Source: Spinacia oleracea (taxonomy: Eukaryota > Streptophyta > Magnoliopsida > Caryophyllales > Amaranthaceae). From it: a DNA stretch of 64,000 bases. The notes under the pieces were generated by a model. The model was not told where the DNA came from. It searched no databases and saw nothing but the letters and a program-made list of their open reading frames with translations. A program made the position numbers and the translations under genes. Shown in pieces: positions 40,401 to 50,466 of this stretch. Positions within the stretch are counted from its first letter, which is position 1, and each line of letters begins with the position of its first letter. The stretch spans positions 1,178,001 through 1,242,000 of the forward strand of contig NC_079491.1 of NCBI RefSeq assembly GCF_020520425.1. Reading direction: 5' to 3'.

Positions 40401-43400
40401 GCTAATCTTATCCCCCAGAATTCCCTAATCAAGATTGGAATACAACAAACTCAACCATTCTCATTAATTTGTCTTTTGGAAACTGATTTTTATAATTAAT
40501 TAAAATATTAATAACCGCAAGTTCTAGTCTTGCTTGATTAATAATATTATAGCCATATTATCAACCCAAAAATATCACACCAAGCCCAATACCCACTTGG
40601 CCCAATAACTTAGCCTATATCATATTTAATATATGTAGTCATGGGTATATCTAAAGTAGACCTGATAAATTATAGTCCGGCCTGAAAAAGTGTGGTTTGG
40701 GTAGCCTAAAGTATGCATTTTAAGACCAAAATCCGAGCCCGGTTAAAAAAAGCTCGTTTCGGCCCGTAAAGCCCGCATTAAATTTAAGGGTTTTGGCATG
40801 ATTTTTTGTGTGTAAAGCCCGGCTCGTATTTTGATCACATATTTCTTCCGTGTGGGAGAATACTCGCACATTAGACTTGATCAACTATATGCTGGTCTGT
40901 TGGCCCGACCCGAGAAAATTATGGGTTTGGGTAGCTTAAGATATGCAGTTTTATACCAAAGCCCAAGCCCGGACCAAAAAAACCCATTTTGATCCGCAAA
41001 GCCCACACCAAATTTACAGATTTGGTCATGATTGTTTTGTGTTAAAGCCCGACCCGGCCCGGCCTGATTACTCCCACATATAGAAAAAGTGAAAGACTGT
41101 ATATTTATCTAACATTTTTACCTTCTGAAGTGAACTTGACTGCATTGCTAAGCAGATTTCCAAGGATCTGTTTAAGCTTGCCTTTGTCACCTCTAACATG
41201 GGAGAATTTGAAGATGGAACCATCACATGGGTCTAATATTAGGTCAACTCCCTTTTTCATGGAAATTGGGTGGTGTAAATCGGCTATGTCTTCTAGAAGT
41301 TGGGGTAAGCTGAAATCTGTTTCTTCTAAATGCATTTTGCCTGCTTCTATTTTGCTGAAATCCAGTATGGAGTTAACTAATGCTGCATTTATTTATCAAA
41401 CAAGGAAAAAATAAAATCAATTTGGCTTAAGTAATAAGGGAAAAGTTAGAGTTTTACTACCTTAAAAAAATAGACAATTTGTGTTTTAGTACCGTATTGT
41501 ATTTTACCATCTACAAATAAAAATTGTTTAAGTACCATTCAAGTTTTAAAAAGTACCATTCTGTAATAAAAAAGTATCATTCTGTAAAAAAAAGTACCAT
41601 TCAATTTCTTTTTTGTCTTTTTTCTATTTTGTCTTTTGCTATGATATGCATTTGCAAGCACATATCAGATATGCAAAGACACTTCCTCCATTATGTCCCA
41701 TTTTAACGGTTATATTTCTGGTTTCCTTCTTTTCTTCCATGATTTTCATGTATATAAGCTACTATTTGTCCTTGCTTCCAATTATTTCACATAATTTGGT
41801 AATATAGGCATAACCCTTTCACTAATTCTTTAATGGACCTGGTTCACACTAAGTTTATTGTGGACCATGTCTTAAAAATAAGTTAACAACTTGATTCTAA
41901 TTTATTTTGACGTGTTTATTAAAATTATTATGAAAAAATTATCAAATTGGTGTTGTTATGACATGCTGTGATTGAATAATGTGATTTTAAGTCGGGATTT
42001 TCTTTTAAAAAAAACATAGGGTTACTTTGATTCAAAAAATGGTTATTACATCTAAGAAAATTGGTGATTAATTTATTATAGTCACTATGTAAACGATAAA
42101 TGTCACTATATATGTAAAAATGGTGGCAGAAAAACTGTTTGCTTTGGGTCCACAATAATATTATTGTAGACCACCAGGTTCACGCAAGAATAATCCCCTT
42201 TATTTTTCAGATTTGCAAAGGAGAATCAAGATGCTTTAAGGTATAATTTATGGTTGATTTGCGTATAAAAGGCCCTCCACTAGTCACTAACGTTTTCGTA
42301 AATCTTGTCGTTAAAGGATGGTAAAAAAACATTTTTTTATTTTATTTATAAGTAATCAAATACCATTCCTATTTATTTAGGTTATAAAAAATATTTTTTC
42401 TATTTTTTTAGGTGGTAAAATCAATTCACCCAAGTAATAAACTAAATTAAAAATAAAATGTGAATATGATTATTTACCTAAAAGATCCTCAGCACAAGTG
42501 TTGATCTTCCTCAAGTTAGAAGCAATTTCAGAAGAGGGAGCAACATCACTAGAAGATAGTTCAGTCAAGCCCTTAATGCAAGCTAAGTAGCCTCGAACAT
42601 CATGTGTAGCACTTGCAAAGGCTAAGCTTTGCTTCATGCTCTTTCTTTCAGCTTGCGCGGTTTTCTCCATTTCTCTCATGTACGCTGCACACAGGTGTAC
42701 CTCTCGTCTAGCTGCCCTAACTATCAAGGCCACAAACGCGAATATAGAGATCACGATGCAACCCATTGTTACAATTAGAACTATGAGTGCCACCTTCGTG
42801 TGCTCGTGAACATGGCTAACCAATCCATTGCTTGGACAAGCCAATACATACACCTACAAGGGAACCATATCTTTATATACCTAGAAAAGATAACAAATTA
42901 TATGATGTATATGAATTATGGAATAAGGTCTTGTTCTTTTAAGCTGAATTTTACTGAACTGAACTAAACTAAAATGAATTATATTGAACTGGACATAATG
43001 CTATTGAACTAAACTAAACAGAATGTTCCAATACATACACCTACAAGAGAACCATGTCTTTATAAATACATACAAAAGTAACAAATTATGTAATGTATGT
43101 GAATCATGGAATAAGGTAATGTTCTTTTGAGCTGAATTTTATTGAACTGAACTAAATTAAACTGAATGATATTGAATAATGTTATTGAACTAGACTAAGC
43201 TGGATGTTATTGTACTGGACATAATTCTATTGAACTGAACTAAACTGAAAGAAGCTGGAATTCTACCAAAGCAATCATGGCCTAACAAGAGATCATATCA
43301 TTGGCACCATGGCAACATCAATTGTAGAGCAATATAAAACAAAATTTTATTATTAAACTGAACCAAATGCTATTGAACTAAACTAACTAAACTGAATGTT

Positions 43401-45913
43401 ATTGAACTGAACTAAATTGAATGTTATTGAACTGAACTAAATTGAAAATAAATGAAATTCAACCAAAAAGAACAAGGCCAGAGAACATACCATTGGCACC
43501 ATGGCAACATCAATTCTAGAACAATAGAAAACAAAATTGGCTCCTCCAACAGAAAAGGCGGTACCATCACCATTTGCAACACCATTGCTTGGATTACATT
43601 GGATTTCACCAACAAAATCATTGTTGCTATCATGCACCAAAGCTTTATCATCCTTAATAGTTACATTAGCCTCTTTTAAACCTTCAATTAGCACCTTGCC
43701 ATCACTAAGGGATGCCATGTACAAGCTTGCACCACCTAAAAGATGTTTACTAGATAAGAGATCGGTTAGTCCCTCGACCTGAAACCCTAGAGATATAGCC
43801 CCGGCTCCACCTAGGCTAGCGGTGTCTAAGAACAGGCTCGAACCCTCGTTTCCATTAGGGCTCCATCGAAACCCTAGCGCTGCATAGCCGGTTTTCGGGC
43901 TAGCCATAGCTTGTTTGTACCATGTCTCATTGATTACAATGTGTGGTTTGGTGATCGTGGCTTCTCCAAGTAACTCTCCACTAGTAGGTGTTACTAATTG
44001 AGTGTACCAAGTGTAATTACCAAGGTTAAAAGTTGTGTTGGCATATATTGCAATTGTTTGATCACCCTCTTTGAAATATGAAAAGAAGAGGCCATCTAAT
44101 CCAATGTATGAGGCTTGGATTGTATTAGGGATGATCATTTGTGCAACATATAATGCCGGTGCAACCTGAAAACAAAAAAGACAACAATGTAGCTTAATTA
44201 ACAAATTATTTCATATGTCCGAAATTAATAGTCACACTATTCAACCCCTTATAATTAAATAAATTTGTTGTAAGTTTATAACTAAGAGCTCAACGTGTGT
44301 TTAGTCAAACACGTGTAAACTCTTAATTAAAGTGGGTGTACAGTAAATATTGTAAGGCGGGTGTAAAATTATTTTAAAAGGCTTAAAAATTAACCCGATA
44401 TATTGTATAAGTCGTTTATTTTTTAATGATAAATTTTTCTCGTTAATAAAATTTACCCCTTTAAGATCACTCATAATATATAATGTATAAAGGTAATCAT
44501 ACAACAGTTTAAAAAGTTTACATATCAAAAATTACATCATAATATATAAAGTGAATAAAAAACGTGTTAAAAATTACTCTGGTATACAAATAATACAATA
44601 AACCTATTGTACATCAGACGCACACAAGAAGTTTTGTTACTCCGTATTAAAGTAGTCACCATATCTTTTACTAGCTCTATATTTTATTTTATTTTTTGGA
44701 GGGGAGATAACTCATGTATTTTATTAATTAAATCGATTTCCATCAAAGTAGTAGAAATAGTATATCTACTAGCTCTATACAAGTGGACGTATGTTTGAAA
44801 TGTGACTACTCGTATTATTTTCCGAGTGGACGTATGCAACTATATTGGGTTTTAGTTCGAACGTGGATTTTGAACCTTTTTATTTTATATTTGGGCCACT
44901 GAAATTATAATTATTTACACTTCACATTATTTGATTTGTCGAGTATTCCAAATTTTTACTACCAAAAATATATATCACGATCTTTACACCTAGTAATATT
45001 AGTTGTCATATTATAGGAGATATTAGTGATTTTGGAAAGTTATTATAGAATATTTTATTCTCTAATTAGGAATAAATAATTTATTCTAGGAAATTTGAAA
45101 TATTTGTATACAACTAATCGTCTAATACAAGGTAATTGACATTATGATCGATACATTAACAATTTGTTACTTACTTGCCCAAAAAAAAATGATTTGTTAC
45201 TTAATCATCCTATGTCTTGCAAGAAAAAACGATAAATAAAATAAGACTGTAAATATGTACTATGTATATGTATGTACTCTCATAAAATTAATCAATATTA
45301 ATCCCAATATTTGCTAAATTAGTTAATACAAAATACCAATTAGTACTCGTATAAGATACTAAATTAGTTAATACAAAATACTAATTAGTACTCATAGAAA
45401 ATGAAAATAAAGTGGTAAACAAAGATCTTGAAAACACAACAAAAAAAAAAGGAAGCAAAATTATACGAAGTATATATACCTTATTTTGTATATCGGAAAA
45501 TACAAGTTTGTCCCGAGTAATATGAGTGCCCAAAATACTTGCAACATTGATCGATGTTGAATTTATGGGATATATTAGTTTCGCTACGTCTTCAACTTTT
45601 GTAACAAGTTGATAACGAGCATAACTTGCTTCCGTTTCCACGTGTTTCTCGATTTTTTTCATCATGTTGTACCATATTGGAATGACCACGCTAGGAATTA
45701 ATAGCACGATAAATGTCTGTACATATGTAACATGTAACAAAATAATCATGGAGGGTACGTAACATGTAACAAAATAATTATATAAGGAGTAATTTAACAT
45801 AATCATTTTAATTATGTTTTTGAATGTAAAAAATCAAGAGATTATTGGTTAATTACCAAGAGGAAGAAGAAAGTAACGGGCCTCATTGCGATTATCGAGA
45901 CGATTTTCCCCAT
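34426..45913 (-). CDS. CKI1: CKI1-like hybrid sensor histidine kinase, complete
   Basis: A His-Asp phosphorelay kinase of the CKI1 class, which lacks a cytokinin-binding CHASE domain and is known in Arabidopsis for female gametophyte and vascular roles. Exons: 45913-45857, 45716-45480, 44165-43491, 42853-42478, 41382-41122, 40061-39730, 38713-38266, 37574-37418, 36853-36362, 35482-35263, 34632-34426. They total 3462 nt, 1153 residues, phase-consistent (Arabidopsis CKI1 has 1122). The protein has TM1 at about 11-35, an extracytoplasmic domain (YIGLDGLFFSY, NYTWYTQ), TM2 at about 343-370, and the H box ATHDVRG with His407. It then has the N box LKQILGNLLSNAVKF, G1 EDTGPGIP and G2 GTGLGLGIVQSL. 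The receiver has E1031-D1032, phospho-acceptor D1083 in IIMDCQMP, and K1138. All catalytic residues are intact. The linker has an acidic run and two poly-Gly runs encoded by CCACCA repeats. Confidence 0.93.
34690..35195. repeat. GGTGGTAAAAnACAA minisatellite tracts in the last CKI1-like intron
   Basis: Two tracts (34690-34800 and 35080-35195) of degenerate TTTTTTAGGTGGTAAAATAC units on either strand. Further tracts in the same gene lie at about 37905-38010, 38160-38230, 38755-38830, 39055-39110, 41450-41520 and 42300-42425. Confidence 0.75.
35530..36320. repeat. Tandem array (about 65-bp period, about 8 units) of the GC-rich dispersed repeat in a CKI1-like intron
   Basis: The anchor word ACGCTAAATTTAG recurs near 35683, 35750, 35812, 35874, 35940, 36006, 36072 and 36138, a spacing of 60-67 bp. 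Each is followed by a TTAGGCACGATGGCCCA-like and then a GACCCGACACGACAAGC-like block. The array sits between exons 36853-36362 and 35482-35263. The outer parts are ordinary non-tandem copies of the same family. Confidence 0.9.
36935..37145. repeat. Stowaway-like MITE remnant in a CKI1-like intron
   Basis: Begins TACTTCCTTCCTTTTTAAG and contains GACTTTGGCC and a right part TAAGAGTCAAAGTAG, the wording seen in other copies. The right inverted end is degraded. Confidence 0.45.
39433..39692. repeat. Stowaway-like MITE in a CKI1-like intron
   Basis: Left TACATCCGCTTCTCAAAGTT plus CTTTA. Right TAAAGAACTATCAGAAACGG followed by AAGTAGTA. These are inverted ends with TA flanks at both sides, about 260 bp. 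The interior TTAGATTGGTCTCGGTATG matches the shared Stowaway wording. Confidence 0.8.
40130..41075. repeat. Three copies of a GC-rich dispersed repeat in a CKI1-like intron
   Basis: Blocks at about 40130-40335, 40665-40850 and 40885-41075 share the order CCCGGCC, GTTTGGGTAGCCTAAA, TGTGCATTTTTAGAC, AAAGCCCG, CCAAATTTA and GGGTTTTGGCATGATTTTTT. The spacing and order show three related copies of one unit of about 190 bp. Confidence 0.8.
41520..41605. repeat. AAAGTACCATTCTGTAA short tandem repeat
   Basis: About four units of AAAAAGTACCATTCTGTAA with small changes, within the CKI1-like intron between exons 42853-42478 and 41382-41122. Confidence 0.8.
41818..42192. repeat. MITE of the GGACCTGGTCCAC family, copy B
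   Basis: Left ATTCTTTAATGGACCTGGTT and right GACCACCAGGTTCACGCAAG followed by AAT, an imperfect inverted pair. The interior is collinear with copy A at 21902-22340 (for example TTTATTTTGACGTGTTTATT is identical in both). Confidence 0.75.
42841..43440. repeat. CKI1-like intron 3: duplications that copied both flanking exon edges, plus an ACTGAACTAAACTGAA microsatellite
   Basis: CCAATACATACACCTACAAG, which spans the exon 4 acceptor (exon edge 42853), recurs 187 bp away at 43028 with its AG retained. The exon 3 end (CATTGGCACCATGGCAACAT from 43491) recurs 192 bp away at 43299, but there the donor GT reads AT. Between them are many degenerate ACTGAACTAAACTGAATG units. Confidence 0.92.
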
Positions 45914-46915
45914 TGTAGACTTTGCTTGTTAGGTGATGATTGTCTGTATTCCATTGTTGTAGATGGATGAAGAAAATCAAGAAGAAATAAGAGCTAATTA
46001 TGAAGAGGGTTTTGTCTTAATTATGTAAATGTAATGATTTTATATATAGGGTTGTGAGGAGGAAAACCTATTTATATAAATAATAATTAAACCTCCCTTA
46101 ATAAAACAAGAAAATTGGGCTCTATTTTTCTTTAATTTAAAGATAATTTTAAGTTTATATATATGGGGACAAGAAAAACTTTTTTAAAAGGAAAGATAGT
46201 GATTTTTTGAAATAAAAATACAAAACATATATAAACTTGAACTTGAAACTTCAAATTCCTTTTGTAAATGAGTGGATCGGTTGAGGTTTTTGCAAATTTG
46301 GTCGAAGAAACCTTTAATAATTATTTTAAATTAAAAAAGGTTGTTAATTTAGTCGAAGAAACCTTTTACTTAGTACGAGTAACAGAACTTAAGACTGAAT
46401 CTCGTCTATCACTAACCTTTGTGACTCCTTCTAAACCGGGAAAAAAAATATGAAAATTATAATATTTGTACTATTGAAATTTGTATATTTTTCATTGAAA
46501 ATTCTTTTGCAAAGTTTTTTAATTTCTTCCTTTCACATGGATGAAGAAAACTTATGAGATCAATTTATACACGAGATATTTATACGAAAATAATAAGGTC
46601 ATTCTTGGTGCTCAAATTGATAAAACGGGGTTTAGAGCGAATCAAATGATAAGAGTTTATACTCTTTTTGGATACATTTGTTATAAAATCGTAAATCTTT
46701 AAGAAATCACAATCTTTTAACACATTTAAAAAATATTAAATCTTTCAGATGCCAAAAAGATTTATTTAATTGAATCCATAAAAGTTCAAGAGATCATCAT
46801 GAATATGAAAAGGATCACACATATATTTGGTAACAAATAGCCATATGATTTCAGTATTTGCAAGTTCCAATATGAAGCACCATTAAAAAACACACATAAA
46901 CGAATAATTAATTAT
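45914..46915. other. Upstream region of the CKI1-like gene, no gene seen
   Basis: AT-rich. An open frame at 46268-46453 contains a repeated NLVEETF motif from a local direct repeat (GGTCGAAGAAACCTTT twice) but has no gene-like context. Confidence 0.6.
46038..46048 (-). promoter_or_regulatory. Candidate TATA box of the CKI1-like gene
   Basis: On the minus strand the sequence reads CTATATATAAAATC, 125 bp before the start codon at 45913. The distance is reasonable for a plant core promoter. No transcript evidence. Confidence 0.4.
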
Positions 46916-46942
46916 CCCGTGCACAGCACGGGCACAAACTAG
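46916..46942 (+). mobile_element. Helitron-like 3' terminus
   Basis: A perfect 7-bp hairpin CCCGTGC-ACA-GCACGGG (46916-46932) is followed by CACAAA and then CTAG (46939-46942) and a T. This matches the Helitron 3' rule of a hairpin 6-12 bp before CTRR, with insertion before T. The 5' TC end was not found with confidence, so the length of the element is unknown. Confidence 0.65.
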
Positions 46943-49150
46943 TACTAATATACGTAGTACAAGAAAATTGACTTTTTCATCGGACTATATCTAGATGTTG
47001 ATATGCATGTATGGAAAATGGGTTTCAAACTTTCAATGATGTACTTTTATTTTTATTGTTACTTGTTAGGAAGCCAACATGTATATATGGTTGATAAAAC
47101 ATGTTAAAGTTTCTTTATATCCAATTAAATTGTCTACACCCGCTTAAACCACTATTTAATTATTATTAAGTTAAAATTATAAATTTTTACCTATATCTGT
47201 TGTAGATGACAGATGGCACAACACAACTTTATGAACTAATTAAAAAAAATACAAATTTATTCTTTAAATAAATTCCCAAAACTACAAGCTAGAGTTAAAA
47301 TCGTTACAAGAAGATAAAAATGATTATGAAATGATATGTAATGTAACAAATGTTCTTAATATATGCAACAATATATCATGGAATTATATTTATCATAATT
47401 CAAAAAGTTTATGACTCAAGAAGATCCACTTACCAATAGGTGGAAGTGTAGAATGAAAGAGGAAAATTATTTGCCAAATAATTTATAGCAAGAACAACAG
47501 AGAAATGAGGGATTTAATTATCTAGAGAGAAGTGAGGATTTAATTATCCATAGAGAAATGGTTTTAGTTAATAATCTTATTGCTATGGATATTAAAGTGT
47601 GAGCTTAATGTGTTGTATTACCTATATTTATACTATTTTGTGTTACATAATATGTATAGAAATGAAAGTTGAAGTTCTATTGGCCAATAATGTTGCCAAA
47701 TATTATGAAATGTCAAAATTGGCCTTTTAGTTGGTGAGATGATAATTATTTTTCTTAGTTGAAAATGGTTAAATCAACTAAGTATTTTATTCTATTATAA
47801 CCAATATGCAATAAGTTATAAATGCAGCTTAATTAAGTTTATGTTATGTAGATGGTTCTAATCGATATATAATGATATGTGTGTATTATGTAGTAGAACG
47901 CATATAAGTAGCTATGGTTGCCCAAAGTCTTGCTAATGAGTTTTAGGTTGTAATTTATGAACTCTTTGTTTTATGTAAGTTTAGCCTATGTAAAAAAAAT
48001 TGTGATATTTCTGTACTTTAGTTGTCGGCATGCATGAAACTGAATGCACATGTGTACGTATTGGTCGAATGTATATAAGTGACGTGACCACAACACATTG
48101 ATAGGAAGATTTACTTTTTTACTAAATTAGAACCACTAACTATATTCGGAATCCTTTTCCCTTGTACAGTGTAATTAATGTCGTTGGCTGTAATGCAAGA
48201 AATTCATTTCGAAATTTATTAAATCGTTATTTGAGTTCCTTTCTTTATTAGACGCAAATTACCCTAATTTCTGACACATAAATATCATTTTTCGTTTTCA
48301 ATGACGTTATTAATTTCTTGTTCAAGCACTATTATAATAGAGGAATTAAAATGATTTGTATTGACCTAATACTTAATCCGTTCTAAATTTGTCAAATCTT
48401 TGTTTTTTTATTTGGTTGAGAAACTTGTTAGCAGACATTCCATTCAAATCTTTGCTTATTAACTGGGCTAACTACGATAATTGAGAAGCATTACGAGATA
48501 TCAACCATGTTTGTGGCGTTATATGATAATTAGTTTTGTGCATTCACTTTTCCTAGTGAAATGTTTATTTTTATTCAAATTAAAAACTTATTTTCTAAAA
48601 TATTTATTTACATTTTCCACCCAATTAAAATTATTTTATTTTTAGATTTAATATCAAGGGTAAAATAGGAATTTTGACCTCATTGTCAGCATTGGCACAA
48701 ATAAACCTAACAATTTTTAAAAAAAAATATTAGGAAAATGTTTATCTCAATGTAAAAGTAATAATAAAAAAATCAATGTTCTTGGCCCTTTGTTGATTGT
48801 TTTGGACAAGTTTATAGAACATCATAAATGAGGTTGAAAAATTAAGAAATTTTATCTGGCTTAATACCAAATTATGAACTGTCACTTAAATATATTATTT
48901 TTGAGTGATATGTTTCTAAAATCTAAAAGAACAATTATAATTTTAACTACTTAATTTGCTCAGATTTGTATTTCTATGTTTGAGTATGAAAACAGTTGTC
49001 TTCACTTGGATAACATCATGATGGTATCTCATTGGATATTTCTATGATTCTATGAAATTAATATCCAGATGATTTTTTACTATTTGCATTTGCTCCAATT
49101 ATTATCTAGGTTGAATGGGCTTTGACTATTTGTTGTTGCATTCAAAGTTG
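46943..49150. other. Intergenic, no gene seen
   Basis: Very AT-rich, with only short open frames. Nothing family-like was seen in six frames. Confidence 0.6.
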
Positions 49151-49159
49151 AGAGTTTTG

Positions 49160-50460
49160 ACTATAGCTGAATACGGTCGGATACATACAGGTCTAATCAG
49201 TTCGGATCATATCGTATAAAGTTTTATGTAGAGTCATTGTGCGTGCCTTTACGGATTTTATGTGTAATTTTTTTTCTCGTAGATCTCTTCGACTTTTTAG
49301 AATGTCGGTCGAATCCGGTCAGTTTTTAACAGCTTCTATGGCGACAATTTCTTGAATTCTAGTGGGCCTTTTCGACAGAATCAACGGTTTCATGAGTTGG
49401 ATTTTTATCCAAAACCCAGTGTGGTCCAGCCCAATCACAGTCCAGTGTGGTCTAACTTACAAAGGCTGCATTTGTTGTGCCCAAAACCTGCCACTTATAA
49501 CCAAAATAACGGGTTTTCGAGTTATTTTCGTGTCGGGCCAAATTTATAACTAAAATTAAAGTTTTGAATTACCAAGAAACCCATCATAAAAAATCAAAAT
49601 TGGGTTGGGATGGGATGGCCATTCTGCCCAAACCTCTAATTCTTTGGGCCGGGTCGGGCTCAAGATAACCTGGTCAAATTTTTTCCCACTAGGCCACTAC
49701 ATTACTCCTTGGTAGAGGACCCAAACGATTTAAACACAACCATGCCAAATAAGTGAAAGTAAGATGAACTCAATAAGGCCTTATCGGCCTGGCCCGGCCC
49801 GGTCCTTGTGTGTAAAACGAAGAATGTTGTGTCCATAGACAGAAATGAGCAGCAAACAAAAGAAAATATAAAGAACTCATCAAGGTCTTGCTCTGTACCT
49901 GAACAGAATGAATGGCAAACAATGAAAAGTGTAGTTTTTCATAACCAAGGCAATCAAGCATAATAACATAACAATATTCCTATATTCGAAGAAAATGAAG
50001 GAATTTTCACTTACTATACACAACGAATGACAGTCGAGTAATACGAAATCAAAGGTAACACTACAATTCTCGTGTTGGAAATCAATCTAACATTTCGATC
50101 TTCACTGTAATAATACGGATTATGTTCTAAAGCCATAGTAATAATCCATGAAGTTCACTCATAGGTGTCAAACGTAAAGATGGATGTGGGCAAGGTCGGC
50201 CCAGCCACGAAAAAACACGGCTCGTCACAAGCATGAAGTTGGGGGCCGGGCCTGGGCTTTTTTTGGGGAAAAGCACGATAAGGCACAGCACGACTCGACC
50301 CAACACAACAAAGCACGCTAAATTTAGTAAAATTGGACTTACACACGACAACCCGTGGGCTTGGGCCGGGCATTGGCTATGTTTTGAAGTTTCCAGTCCG
50401 GCCTGATGCCAAGTGGGTTTGGCGTGGGGCAGGCCCGTTTTGGCCCGACCCGGCACACAA
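49160..50460. repeat. GC-rich dispersed repeat copies downstream of the PPR gene
   Basis: Blocks at about 49160-49690 and 49770-49810, and a full copy at 50160-50460. The last contains CGGCCCAGCCACG, CTAAATTTAGTAAAATTGGA and GGGCCGGGCATTGGC, and reaches within a few bases of the PPR stop at 50467. Short open frames here are repeat artefacts. Confidence 0.75.
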
Positions 50461-50466
50461 CCATCT

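Noticed and set aside
46268-46453. 61-codon ORF with NLVEETF twice
   Set aside because: Produced by a short direct repeat in AT-rich DNA. No start context, splice partner or family resemblance.
49352-49553. Two overlapping 63-65-codon ORFs
   Set aside because: They lie in a copy of the GC-rich dispersed repeat family.
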